Both the position numbers and the translations under genes were made by a program. A DNA stretch of 64,000 nucleotides from contig NC_080589.1 of the NCBI RefSeq assembly GCF_029962835.1, forward strand, positions 17,257,586-17,321,585, read 5' to 3'. Each line of letters opens with the position of its first letter. Within the stretch, counting starts at the first letter, position 1. Below are positions 12,111 to 23,339 of this stretch, piece after piece. The notes below the pieces were generated by a model, which worked only from the letters and a program-made list of their open reading frames with translations, was not told where the DNA came from and searched no databases. This DNA is from Magnolia sinica (Eukaryota > Streptophyta > Magnoliopsida > Magnoliales > Magnoliaceae).

Positions 12111-12942
12111 TGTTGGGGGCCTTGCACAAAACCTTAGAATCTAGCCTCCTAAATCAAACCAGAATCATGGAATAATAATGCAACAAAATAAATCAAAGCA
12201 TAAACCACACAACACGAGAATTTTACGTGGAAAACCCTCAAAAAGGTAAAAACCACGGGACCTTATCCAGATCAACAATCCACTATGAAGTAGAATGTTA
12301 CAACCTTCTTCACTCACACAGGAGTGGATAAACAATAAGAGAAACAAAGAAAATAGAGAGATCTCACCGATTACGAGGATGTGGAAGTGCTGAGATATGG
12401 TAGATCACCTCTACGAGCATAGCCTCCCTTTCACAAGCTTCCTCTCTCTCTCTTTCTCTCTCTTTCTCTCTTACACACCTTTGATAATCCTAAGCCCTCC
12501 TAAAAAACCTTTAGGAAACCTTAGAATACCCTTAAATACACCTCAATCCCGCATACACCCTTTTATATAAGAATAGAAAGAGGTATAATCAAAATAAGAA
12601 ACAAATTTCGCAGAATATGCGTTTTTACAATCACATCTGCGTAACTCTTCGATGATATCGACGGTCTCTCGATGACAGCCTTCAATATCATCTAAGGTCC
12701 TTCGATGATATCGAAACAAGACCAAAACTGTCCAGCGATCAGGGGTGAAAATTTCCTATAATTATCGATGTCATCGAAGGTCTCTTGATGACAACCTTCG
12801 ATATCATCTAAAGTCCTTTGATGATATCGAAATAGGACAAAAAACTGTCTAGCGACCAGTGGTGAAAAATTCGACAATTATCGATGATATCGAAACTGGT
12901 TCGATTTCATCGAACCTAGAAATGAGGAGAAAATCCCAATCA
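12111..12942 (-). repeat. 5' LTR of second Copia element
   Basis: This 832-bp repeat matches 7257-8088. Immediately left of it, read on the minus strand, AAGTGGTATGAAAGC is a variant of the Met-tRNA primer-binding site (12096-12110). ATGAT follows on the right. Confidence 0.93.
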
Positions 12943-12968
12943 ATGATAAGTATGTTTTTGTTCACCAA

Positions 12969-13204
12969 ACATGCTTATCTCTTGAATAAAGAGAAATCAA
13001 GATAAACTACTTGTGGCATACATAGCTTATCTAAGGTAACTTACGATTCAAAAGCCCCATTCATGACTTGGAATCTCATTGAGCTGGAATTTAGTCTTGC
13101 TTGGCAGATTTTTAGGGACGTATGGATTGTAAGTTACTTTAGATAAACAACATATGTCATAAGTAGCTTATCTTGATTTCTATTTTTTCAGCAAATAAGT
13201 ATGT
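12969..13204. mobile_element. Foldback MITE with 76-bp inverted arms
   Basis: The left arm 12969-13044 and the right arm 13129-13204 are inverted copies of each other. Over the inner ~50 bp (GAAATCAAGATAA... to ...AACTTAC) about nine in ten positions match; the outer ~25 bp are weaker. An 84-bp loop separates them. The transcript would fold into a long hairpin. I found no convincing target duplication, so the superfamily is open. Confidence 0.82.
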
Positions 13205-13414
13205 AGAAAAGCATCTTTGGTTTCCAACATCACAAGTATTTACCCTCAAAATTGTTTGGCCCCCCTCATATCCATTATTCGTAATGTGGGTTGAACCTTT
13301 GATGTGGATTGTTCATTGTGTGGGCTAACACATTACATTAGTTTCAAGTTTCAATAAATTAACAATAATTTTTAACATAACCTATTTCACTTTGTTGTTG
13401 TTGCATGTGTAATC
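13205..13414. other. Short intergenic stretch
   Basis: No feature is visible beyond the trailing bases of the foldback element. The outermost GTAGAAAAGCAT (13203-13214) is the reverse complement of a word in the 68-bp repeats at 7094-7229. Confidence 0.4.
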
Positions 13415-14290
13415 TCATTTTAAGACTCATTCTCCTCCCCATCTTCCTCCTCAATATTAAAATTATTACCTCCACAAATCGGATATAAGTAATCTTGTAT
13501 ACAAATTAATGCTTCAAATGTTTTTGGTAAAAAAGGGTTTCGATACTTGTTCACGATCCTACTCCCCATGCTAAAAGAAATTATGATGTCACTATTGAAA
13601 TTGAAATTAATAATATTTCTCGTGTCATCGCCGATAGTGGAAGGTATTTTCTTCATTATCTCTCATATTCCACCACTTCAAAACATCGAAGTTTGAGTCC
13701 TCACACCTTACGATCGACTCTTTGATATATAAATTTAGTTCTGATTCCTTCGTCTATTTATTTGTATCTTCTTATGCTAAGAAATACATGTATTCATTAT
13801 CGAGCATATTGTCATTGATTTTAAAAACATAAGGAGCTCTACTTCTTTATCACCTGATATGGTTGTGTGTAAAGTAATAACATTAGAAGGATACAATTCT
13901 TCGATTGCATCATGAACCTTGGAGGTTTCGATTATCGCTATTTGATCAGAATAAATCTTTATAAAAATGAAATTAATATAGCTCATCTTACATTGAGGGT
14001 CAAGAATAATTGCTAAGGATATTAACAAATGACATCTGTCCCACTGCTTTCATTTGTATATCAAGTGTCATCAGTTGTATAAAATCTAAACCCTCACTGT
14101 TACTTTTTCTTAAGGCTTCCTTGATCTTCCAAATAGATGGAACATATTTGTTGTGTGATAGTTATTTTCAAAAACAAATCTTCATGTAGTTATAAAAAAT
14201 CTTGAGAAACTTGTGAACTAGTTTTACTTTGCTCTAATCATCTTTATTAGGCAATTGAGAATACATTCTAGTTTTTAACACAAAAAATAG
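13415..14290 (-). pseudogene. hAT-superfamily transposase remnant
   Basis: Read on the minus strand, two pieces match plant hAT (Ac/Tam3, RICESLEEPER-like) transposases. One near 13777-14028 has LAIILDPQCKMSYINF and HDAIEELYP, the region before the dimerisation domain. One near 13420-13656 has ISFSMGSRIVNKYRNPFLP then KTFEALICIQDYL, the C-terminal hATC dimerisation domain. Further upstream, up to about 14290, weaker matches continue. Frameshifts and stops separate the pieces, and neither the N-terminal BED zinc finger nor a complete catalytic core is visible. It is a dead DNA transposon fragment; its terminal inverted repeats were not found. Confidence 0.72.
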
Positions 14291-14448
14291 CCCTACCTTA
14301 TGTAGTTGGACAGGCATTGGAGGAATATCCAACTCCAGAGTATCGAGAGAAATCGCTCTTTTTCACACAAACCACCAAATGCCACCCATGAACAACAAAA
14401 TATATACTATCACATGTCATCCATACAGAAACGATCAGAGAGATAGAG

Positions 14449-14556
14449 GAGCAAAAACTTGGAGTAAGTTGCTTCCAAGTACGAGAGCAGAAACCTGGAT
14501 TCCGTTGCTTCCAAGTGCGAGAGCAAAAACCCTGGAGTCCATTGCTTCCCAAGTGC
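14449..14556 (+). repeat. Tandem repeat, three ~35-bp units
   Basis: Three imperfect units have the pattern GAGCAAAAACTTGGAGT... GTTGCTTCCAAGTGC, starting near 14449, 14483 and 14519. They lie upstream, on the minus strand, of the hAT remnant and may be part of that element's subterminal or leader DNA. Confidence 0.7.
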
Positions 14557-14636
14557 AAGAGAGAAAGTAGAGTTAGGATTAGGATTTCAGAGAGAGAAAG
14601 TAGGATTAAGATCAGGGTTCCAGAGAGAGTGTGTAG

Positions 14637-14680
14637 AATTAGGGTTAGGGTTTCAAGAGAGAGAAGGGTTTAGGGTTTGA
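14637..14680 (-). promoter_or_regulatory. Telobox-like cluster
   Basis: Two short runs of the plant telomere-type word TTAGGG/TTTAGGG occur (AATTAGGGTTAGGGTTT and GGGTTTAGGGTTT). On the minus strand they read as AAACCCTAA-like teloboxes, common in plant promoters and 5' leaders. They sit about 350-400 bases upstream of the hAT remnant, so they may be its old promoter. They are too short to be a true interstitial telomere. Confidence 0.4.
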
Positions 14681-14839
14681 AATGGAAGAAGGAATGAGTG
14701 AGGTTTTAGATGGCTTTGGTCCTTGAATATATTGAGAAGGTGTCCATTGTGTTTTCTACATTTGGCAGAATAGTTAAACTATTGATTGTGTACTTCCACA
14801 TCACACTTTTAAGATTTCTTTTATACTTTTTCTCTTTTA

Positions 14840-14953
14840 AAACACATACACTATGATGGGCCTCACAGCGCGCCCTAAACACATACACCTCAGTGGGCCC
14901 CACAACGCACCCCAAACTTTTACACCACGTGAGCCCCACAACGCTCATGGTGT

Positions 14954-14955
<2 letters not shown>
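14840..14955 (+). repeat. Tandem repeat, three ~37-bp units
   Basis: Three diverged units share ACACATACAC...GTGGGCCCCACAACGC. A TG microsatellite follows directly (about 14953-14982), then mixed TATG/TG repeats to about 15016. Confidence 0.65.
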
Positions 14956-14984
<29 letters not shown>

Positions 14985-15021
14985 CTGATGTATATGTATA
15001 TGTATGTGTGTGTATATACAC

Positions 15022-15710
15022 TGTTGATGCAGAAAAATAGTCGATCCTACCTCACCTCCTGCGAGCTAGAGTACCTATGATTTAGTGAAAAACAAGAGAA
15101 GACATTGGGGGCGTCAGTTAAGGCCAAGGACCCTCCGATGCCTAAGTCATGATATGAACTCACAGTAGGCATAGTAGAATCATGATAGTTGTGTGTACCT
15201 TTCACAGGTGGTGTCCTTATTTATAGTTGTTTGGTGCTAGTTACGTAGATGGTAACTTCTCTACTTGGTAGGAGAATATTATAGAAGGGATCTCCTTCTT
15301 GGTGCGTCGCTCTTATCTTTTCGAAATCTTTGGTGAGGATTCTGGAGAGATCTGATCTCAATATATTGTAAGTATATTTCTATTTCGTGTTAGTGGTTGA
15401 TATCCAAGGCCGACTTCCGAGGTCGAGGTCTATGATCGAGGTCGAGGTTAAGGTTGGTACCCAAGGCCGAGGTCGGTATCTGAGGTCAAGGTTGGTACCT
15501 GAGGTCGAGGTCGGTATCTGAGGTCGATGTCGATATCCAAGGTCAAGGTTGGTACCCAATGTTGAGGTCAGTATCTGAGGCCGGGGTTGGTACCCGAGGC
15601 CAACCTACAAGATACCTGAAGTTGAGGTCATCTCTTGAGGTCGGCGAACAAAGCCGACATCCAAAGTCATTGGTCGGCACCAATGGTTGGATGATTTTCT
15701 GGCCCTCAAG
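15022..15710 (-). mobile_element. Gypsy-LTR-like fragment with 19-bp tandem repeat
   Basis: The left part (from TGATGCAGAAAAATAG, then CTCCTGCGAGCTAGAGTA and GGGGGCGTCAGTTAAGGCC) resembles the downstream half of Gypsy LTRs common in plants. Read on the minus strand, a TATA-like ACTATAAATAAGG lies near 15217-15230. From about 15405 to 15660 a 19-bp unit (AGGTCGGTATCTGAGGTC-type, alternating with AGGTTGGTACCCGAGG) repeats more than ten times. I could not fix either end or a target duplication. It is probably a solo or partial LTR, and the family call is from memory. Confidence 0.5.
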
Positions 15711-15789
15711 CAATCCATAGTCATCGAGTTTGGCTGCTCGGCTCATCTGTCTCATACATTTGTTTGCCTTCATTTTACCCATAACACAC

Positions 15790-15791
<2 letters not shown>

Positions 15792-15870
<79 letters not shown>
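15792..15870. repeat. (TA)n microsatellite, ~78 bp
   Basis: This is an uninterrupted run of about 39 TA dinucleotides. It is likely hypervariable, able to form cruciforms, and a weak point for sequencing and assembly length. Confidence 0.97.
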
Positions 15871-15872
<2 letters not shown>

Positions 15873-17083
15873 TCACCTATACTCCTACATGTGCGCACTT
15901 TTTCACATGTGTCTAATGGTCCATGTGTTGCGAAATCCCAAGACACCCAAGGGACTAATTTTTACCTTGATCTAAAACTCTGGTGGGCCATAGCAAAGAA
16001 AGATGCAAATCAAAGGAGGAAACTATTTTCTTTTTTCATGGCCCACCAAAGTAAAAGTTGGGCCCTGGGGTTTCATGGGGTGCTGCATCATGTGGACCGT
16101 TCAAATTTTGGATTCACATCACGTATGACAAGTTCTCAAAAAGTTTGCACGAGTTCCGTGCGAGCTCGTGTGTGGCTGAACATTCGGCTATGTGTGTGTG
16201 TGTGTGTGTGTGTAATGGGTTCGGAGTTTGAACCCATAGCTCAATGTTATAGAGGGTGTGTTTTAAAACCTGGGTAGCAATTGGGCAGTCTGGTCTAAAG
16301 CGCTCTAACCGCCGGTTGAATTGCTTCAGCCCATTTTGCTGACGTATGGAGAAAAGAAGAAAGAACAAAAGGAGGAAAGTTGAGCAGCAATACTTAAGCT
16401 GGAAGAAGAGAATGACTGATTGATTTGATACTCTGGCAGAGGGTGATGGTTTATACATGAGTACTCTGAAACTATGTATGTAGTATACATAGCAAAGTAA
16501 ACCGTTCAAATTGTGTAACCAGTCATAAATAGGTTACTGTTACAAAATCAAACTGGTTGAACAATACTAGCCTCTGATTCAGGGATACATTTTTCTCCAT
16601 AAATAAGGCAGGTTGCCCTTTTCCATCTAAGCTGTTCAATAGATGTCCAATGATCAATCTAAGTTGGGGACCATAGTTTGGACAGTTCATTTTCAGTTAG
16701 TCATATGTCGTTACTTCATGCTCACCAACCATTACACTCTTCTAAGTATCATTTGTATTTGTGAATTCTATACACTTTTGCAAACCCCGCCTATTTACAC
16801 ATATGAACATGTGTGCATGTGGACAAGTGTGTAAGAATTAAGCTTTCAGTTAGATAGGGTACAGTATTTTGGTTCTGTAGTCAAAAAATTAAGCTATTTC
16901 ACATCCTAGAAGAAGCATACATACAAAACGAATAGATGGGCAACCATTGACATTAAGGCCCACATGAGAAATTCTAGGAAGAAGATGTAAACAAATTTTC
17001 AACTAAATGAAGGGCTGAGATCTGGTAAAAGTTTTATATAGTGGCACGTGTTCCTGCGTGTAATTACATGTCCATCGACATAT
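15871..17083. other. Intergenic DNA left of the Athila element
   Basis: No gene was recognised. A TG microsatellite lies near 16190-16214. The rest is unremarkable AT-rich DNA with GTGGGCC-type words near 15979 and 16040-16090. The last five bases (CATAT, 17079-17083) are the left target duplication of the next element. Confidence 0.5.
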
Positions 17084-18433
17084 TGTTGAGACTCAAATAT
17101 TACATATTTTTCCCCATTTATATCTTAGTTTTATGAACATGATAATACTTAATGGTATATTTTATACATATTTGTGTTGCAAGGTGAGTTTAAAAGCTTA
17201 TATTGAAAAGAATGTTAAAAGCATGAATTTGATGCTCAAGAATCCCTAAGGCAAAGAATGGACATTTGAAGACAAAGATTGAAGATTTCAAGACCCCAAG
17301 AGTCAAGAAAACCAAGTGGAAAATGAAGAAAGTGCAAAAATTAGTGCAGAAATTCGCAGGATCTGAGCTTAGATGACATCGAAGCCAGTCTTCAATAACA
17401 TCGAAGGAGTTTCGATGACATCAAAGAATTACAGGAAAATTGAGTTTGGTTATTGGACAAATTGGATACAGTCTTCGATGACATCGAAGCCAGTCTTAGA
17501 TGACATTGAAAGCAGTTCGATGTCATCGAAGGGTTTACGCGGAGCTTATACGGAGTGAGAAAATTTGAGGTAGTATCTGAATTTTTCAAGTCGGTTTGAA
17601 GGAGGGAGTTCCCCACTTATAAATAGGGCATTCCTAAGCATCATTCAGAGCATTCAAGGGCAAGATTTAGAGTTTTTTCTAGGATTTTTAGATCTTTACA
17701 AGTTCTTTTTAGATATTTATTAATTTATTTTCTTGCTTTCTTGTTGCTTTTTTATTTTGTAATTTACTTATGTTTTTCTAGTTCCCTCTAGCCCAAGATA
17801 GAAGGGAAGCACATTGGTTTAATGATTTTATAAATTATAATGATTTATTATTTTTAATGATGAGATGAATGGTGTATACATGTTATCAATTATCTAGGTT
17901 TAAGTTTTTGATCCTTAAGTAAGATCCATATGTTTCCATCATGTGAGATCCATATTGATGGATAGGCTTAACCTGGATCAATTAGATTTCTTAGACGGAA
18001 GATATTCTCAACTTGATACATTATTTGATTCATTATCTCATGTTTATTGAATGCTTAAAATCACTGGCGCTTAAGAATATATGTTAATGGTGCTAATCCA
18101 TGATTATCTAATCTTTTATATCATTTATTAAAAAAATTTAAGCTATTTTATTTTTCGATCAGGTCAACCATAGTGCTAGGATCTTAATTGTGTTATCAAG
18201 TCATTATAATTTATTGATCATTAATCTATGTGTGGAACTTTGAAGCTTAGGTGTTGTTTTAATTCAATTGAATTCCATACCTTCAAAACTTTCAAAATCA
18301 TTTCATATGTTTAGTTTCAATTACTTAGTTTTGCATTTGATTTTCTCATTCTCATAAATCATCTTCCTGTGAGATCGACCCAGTATTCACAGGATATTAC
18401 TTACGAACCTCTGTACTTAGAGGCAAGCAAACA
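17084..18433 (+). repeat. Left (5') LTR of the Athila-like element
   Basis: This 1350-bp repeat runs from TGTTGAGACTC to GCAAGCAAACA. Its 17370-17535 part carries several TCGATGACATCGA-type words like those in the second Copia LTR. Confidence 0.93.
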
Positions 18434-18439
18434 AGTTTT

Positions 18440-18457
18440 TGGCGCCATTGCTGGAGA
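18440..18457 (+). other. Primer-binding site (Asp-tRNA type)
   Basis: TGGCGCCATTGCTGGAGA lies six bases after the left LTR. It differs at only a few positions from the Asp-tRNA-complementary site typical of Athila/Tat Gypsy elements. Confidence 0.85.
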
Positions 18458-18889
18458 GACGACGGGAGATCAGATCTGTATAAGATAACTAAGGTATGTT
18501 CTTTTCTAAAACCTCCAAAATTTCTGTAGAATTTTTTCCTAATTGTTTTATAGAATATTTGTTTTACTTTGAAAGTAAATTCAATTGGGTCTTTCAAGCA
18601 GTAACTGTGACACAAGGTTACTCCTACTTGGGATTTTATCACCCAAGTACTATGGTTGTCCTACAGTTGTTGTTTGATCACAAAGATCATCCGCTGAATC
18701 TATTTTCTAGATTAGTATCGTTTAATTTCTGCATTAGTTTTATTTTATTTTGCATTGTGGTTTGAACCCTTATGGTCGGCTTTATTGCCTTGGTTGTTGA
18801 TTTATTTTGCGATGTGGTTTGAACCCCTATGGTCGGCTCTGTCGCCTGGGTTGTTGGATAAGTTTTTATTTTTACTTTAAGTATCATAC

Positions 18890-20340
18890 TTGCAATTTGA
18901 AGTTGTGGTTTTTGTTGTGTGGTGTGGATGGTTTATGTCCCGTTGGAGTAGAGATCAAAACAATCGACTCTCCTCCGAAGGTGGACTAGTCCCAGGCCTT
19001 GATCATTCATTTAGGAAAGGCAGTCAACACCACTTGGATTCCATGGCAGACCCAATATATAATGCAAATCCAAATCTGTCAGATCCAACTATAATCCAAA
19101 ACAAAGAAAATCAACGCAATCCTCCTCTTGAGGATGAGAATGAAGTTCATAGGAATGTGTTAAACCAACTATGGACTTTAAGTGAACATCTACACCCTGA
19201 GAGATCAACTTTACCATCTTGCATTGTGTTCCCTACTCACACAGGGAACATTGATTTTAAACTAGGTGTGATTCAATTGATTCCTAAATTTCATGGCTTG
19301 GATTCTGAAAGCCCTTACTTGCATCTTAAGGACTTTAAGAAAGTGATTGCAACATTACAAGTAAACAATGACAATAGAGATGCACTCAAACTTAAGTTAT
19401 TCTCATTTTCTCTAAAGGATCAAGCCAAAACATGACTCAACTCTCTAAGACCTCATACCATTACTATATGACAAGCCTTAAGTAGAGAGTTTTTGAAAAA
19501 CATCTTTCCCAAGCACAAAACAAATGCACCGAAATAGAAAATCATGTCGTTCTCCCAAAAGGGGAATGAACTGTTTTCCCAAGCTTGGGAGTGCTTCAAA
19601 GATCTTCTACTCACTTGCCCACATCATGGTTATGAACCATGACACTTGATTGATGCGTTCCGAAAGGGGCTCACCAACCATAGATACCCGTCAGTTCATA
19701 GAGATGATGTGTAATGGAACCTTTCTTAACAAAGATCATAAAGAGGCTTGTGATTTTCTAGACATGTTAGTAGAGAATACTCAAACATAGGATGTCTCTG
19801 CTAAACCGGACCAAACTAGACCCATTCCTAGAGAGAAAGTGAGGATGTACGTCCTAAGAGAGGAAAACGATCTTAATACAAAATTCGTTGTATTGGCTAG
19901 AAAGGTCGAAGCCTTGGAAATTAGGAAGGTTGATGCGATTAAAGAAAACACCTTCTTAGGTAATTTTTGTAGCATTTGTGGAGGTGCCAACCATGACACA
20001 AAGGATTGTCCAACAATCCTAGTTGTACAAGATATCATGTATGAGCATAGGCGCGCAAATGCTATAAATAACTACCAAAGGCCAGTTGTGCAACCAATGA
20101 GAAACACGTACAATCCAAATTATCGTAACCATCCTAATCTTAGTTGGAGGAGTGGACCACAAATTAATGCGCCCAATGCACCTCAAGGCCTTCCACAAAA
20201 TAACTTCTTTGGGGCACCTAACAATGCACCATATGTGCCCCCACCAAAGAGATCATCTATGGAGGATGCATTGACCGCATTCATGAACTCTCAAGTTCAA
20301 ATGAATCAGTCTCTAATCTAATCAAATTAAGAATTAAAGA
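18890..20340 (+). pseudogene. Athila gag region
   Basis: The motifs HPERSTLPSCIVFP, LIPKFHGLDSESPYLHLKDF and LKLKLFSFSLKDQAK (about 19190-19435) match the gag capsid of Athila-type elements. A zinc-knuckle-like CSICGGANHDTKDCP follows near 19972-20012, and an NP-rich tail follows that. It is interrupted. Confidence 0.85.
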
Positions 20341-20899
20341 CGGCCATGGTTAGAATTGAGACTCAACTAAATGCTAGGGAAAAAGCACCCTTCCTTCTCA
20401 ACCTGTGCCAAACCCTAGAAATATACATTTCATCGGAGACTCAAATCCAAGTGAGGTACATCATGAACAAGCTAAGATTATCATTACCTTGAGAAGTGGA
20501 AAAGAGGTCGATAACAAGATAATGCAACTAGTAGAAATATCGAAGGATAAGCCACCATCTCAAGAGAATGATGAACCGGCTATGGTTCAAAAGTCGTAAC
20601 AACAAAAGGATAAAGAAACTAAGTCACATGAGCCTCCAGTTCCGTTCCCATCTAGACTTCGAAACTCGACCGTTCCCATAAAATATCAAGAGGTGTTAGA
20701 TATATTCCAAAAGGTTACTGTCAATATTCCTTTGCTTGATGTCATTAGACAAATTTCATCATATGCTAAATATCTCAAGGACTTGTGCACTGTAAAGAGA
20801 AAATTAAATGTGCATTAGAAGGCCTTCCTTACTGAGAAAGTGAGCGCTATCATTCAGAAAAGGGTCATACCCACATACAAAGACCCGAGAAGTCCCACT

Positions 20900-21530
20900 A
20901 TTCCTTGTGTTATTGGAAATTTCTGAATTAAGCATGCTTTGCTAGATTTGGGTGCAAGTGTCAACTTAGTACCTTATTCAGTTTACCAACAAATAAGGTT
21001 AGGCGAGCTTAAACCAACCACGATTATACTCCAACTCATTGACCACTCTATTAAGGTACCCAGGGAATCTTAGAGGACATGTTAGTCCAAGTGGAGCAAT
21101 TCTACTTCCCTATGGATTTTATTGTACTAGACACTGAACCATGTGTAAATGCTAACGCTTAAGTTCCCATTATTTTAGGCCGCCCATTCCTAACAACTTT
21201 AAATGCAATCATTAATTGTAGGAATGGAATGATGAAGTTGTCTTTTGGTAACATGACCTTAGAGCTCAATATTTTCAATCTACGTAAGCATCTCATAGAC
21301 AATAATGAGATCTATGAGCTAAATTTTATGGACTGCTTGATAGAAGAAGAGGAATTGGAACCTAGCTTATCTAAGGAATTGATTAAAGTCTCTGGGGACT
21401 TGAAAAATTCTGATTTAGAAAAAGTGTTTGCTAAAATTTGTGATGATAATGAGAGCATTACTACCCAGGACATTGGTATATACCTATGGAGACCGCGCAC
21501 TCAAATCTTGTCTATTGAGGACTTGTGACC
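20900..21530 (+). pseudogene. Athila protease region and linker
   Basis: A degenerate aspartic-protease active-site run (ALLDLGASVNLVPYSVY near 20937-20990) is followed by LGRPFLTT (near 21177-21200), typical of the protease C-terminal part. A linker toward reverse transcriptase follows, with FGNMTLELNIFNLRKH. Confidence 0.75.
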
Positions 21531-21949
21531 TCTACCATTACCAACCAATGCTCCAAAGCTTAATCTAAAACTACTACCAAATGAGCTTAAGTATGTATAC
21601 TTGGGTGAAAATGAAACTTATCCTATGGTGATCTCTTCATTTTTAGACAAGGATCAAGAGATTAAATTGTTAAATGTTCTAAGGGACCACAAATGAGCCT
21701 TGTGCTGGACAATTTCTGACATTAAGGGTATAAACCCTTCCATATGCACTCATTAGATCCACCTCAATGAGGACGCCAAACCAATTAGACAACTTCAAAG
21801 GCATCTCAATCCAAACATGATGGAAGTTGTAAAAAATGAGGTGATTAAATTGTTAGATGTGAGGAATCATCTACTCAATATCCGATAGTATTTGGGTGAG
21901 TCCAACCCAAGTAATTTCAAAGAAATCCGAAATAACTATCGTGCAAAAT

Positions 21950-23090
21950 TTTAATAATGAACTCATACCAACACGTGTTACCATAGATTGGCGTGTTCGC
22001 ATTGACTATAGAAAATTGAATACAGTCACAAAGAATGACCATTTCACTCTCCATTCATTGATTAAGTTCTAAAGAGGATAGCAGGTCACTCATTCTATAG
22101 CTTCCTTGATGGATATTTCGGATATAACCAAATAGAGATAGCCCTAGAAGACCAAGATAAAACTACATTCACTTGTCCATTTGGCACGTTTACTTTTAAA
22201 CGGATGCCATTTGAATTATGCAACGCCTCGGTAACTTTCCAACGGTATCTGTTAAGTATTTTTTCAAATATGGTTGGGAATTTTCTTAAGGTTTTCATAG
22301 ATGACTTCTCTATATTTAGGAGTAGTTTTGAGGAACGTCTCAATAATTTATCTCTTATCTTATCTAAGTGTGAAGAAAAACACATTATCTTAAATTGGGA
22401 GAAGTTTTATTTCATGGTTTAAAAGGAAATTGTTTTGGTCCATGTTATCTCCAAAAATGGAATCAAGGTAGATTGCTCAAAACTGGACATTATTGCTAAT
22501 TTACCTATTCCCCAAACTGTTAGAGATATTAAATCACTTATAGGGCATGCCGGTTTGTATAAAAGATTCATTAAGGACTTTAGTGTCATTACTAGACCCT
22601 TGACTAATCTTCTTTAAAAGGATGTCTCATTTAAGTGGACAGATGAGTGTGCAAGTGTCTTTAATAAAATTAAATCATCCCTTACCACTGCACCTATCAT
22701 GCATCCACCAAATTGGACATTTCCTTTTGAACTAATGTGCAATGCAAGTGATTATGCCATAGGGGCTGTTTTGGGCCAAAGGAAAAATAAACGGCCATAT
22801 GTTATTCAATATGCGAGTAGAACTCTAAACTCGATCCAAATGAATTAATCAACAACTAAAAAGGAGTTGTTTGCAGTAGTTTTTACTTTGGATAAGTTTC
22901 GATCATACTTGCTAGGATATAAAGTGGTCATTTTCATGGACCACTCGGCTTTGAAATATTTGCTATCTAAGAAGAATGCAAAGCCGAGACTTTTGAGATG
23001 AATCCTCCTACTCTAAGAATTTTACTTAGAGATAAAAGATGAGAAATGAGTAGAAAACGTAGTAGCCGATCACCTTTCCAAATTAGTGTT
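21950..23090 (+). pseudogene. Athila reverse transcriptase and RNase H regions
   Basis: Reverse transcriptase motifs are FLDGYFGYNQIEIALEDQ (near 22100-22155), TTFTCPFGTFTFKRMPFELC, and the catalytic VFIDDFSIF near 22290-22320. IGHAGLYKRFIKDFS follows near 22540. RNase H shows CNASDYAIGAVLGQRK near 22740 and FMDHSALKYLLSKKNAK near 22935. These variants are characteristic of the Athila clade. Confidence 0.9.
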
Positions 23091-23339
23091 AGATAATTCC
23101 ACTGAGGAGATGCATATCCAGGACACTTTTCCTAATAAACAATTATTTGCGATCTCAAAATTGCCTTGGTATGCGAATATAGTAAACTATCTTGTGACGG
23201 GAAAAATGTCATATCGTTAGAAGTCACAAGATAGGAAGCATTTAAAAACTGATGTTAGGAACTTCTTCTGGGATGACCCGTATTTATATAAATATGAGAC
23301 TGATTAGATTTTTAGACATTGTATCCCAAAGAATGAAGT

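Larger units (their letters stand above)
7257..12942 (-). mobile_element. Ty1/Copia LTR retrotransposon, TNT1/Tork-like, broken
   Basis: This is an end-to-end minus-strand Copia element with two 832-bp LTRs and perfect 5-bp target duplications ATGAT at 7252-7256 and 12943-12947. A Met-tRNA-like primer site lies directly left of the right-hand LTR, and a purine tract, read on the minus strand, lies beside the left-hand LTR near 8089-8102. Gag, protease, integrase, reverse transcriptase and RNase H occur in Copia order from right to left. The gag style (MISLNGSNWTIWKAKMEDLL) and the protein as a whole resemble TNT1/Tork elements. Coding is interrupted roughly eight times. Sampled LTR divergence is about 8%, so it is older than the first Copia element. 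Confidence 0.94.

Noticed and set aside
14637-14680. Interstitial telomere
   Set aside because: Only about two short TTTAGGG/TTAGGG pairs are present; a telobox cluster is the simpler reading.
15687-16277. 196-residue open frame
   Set aside because: It exists only because the TA microsatellite reads as Tyr-Ile repeats; the flanks have no similarity to known proteins.
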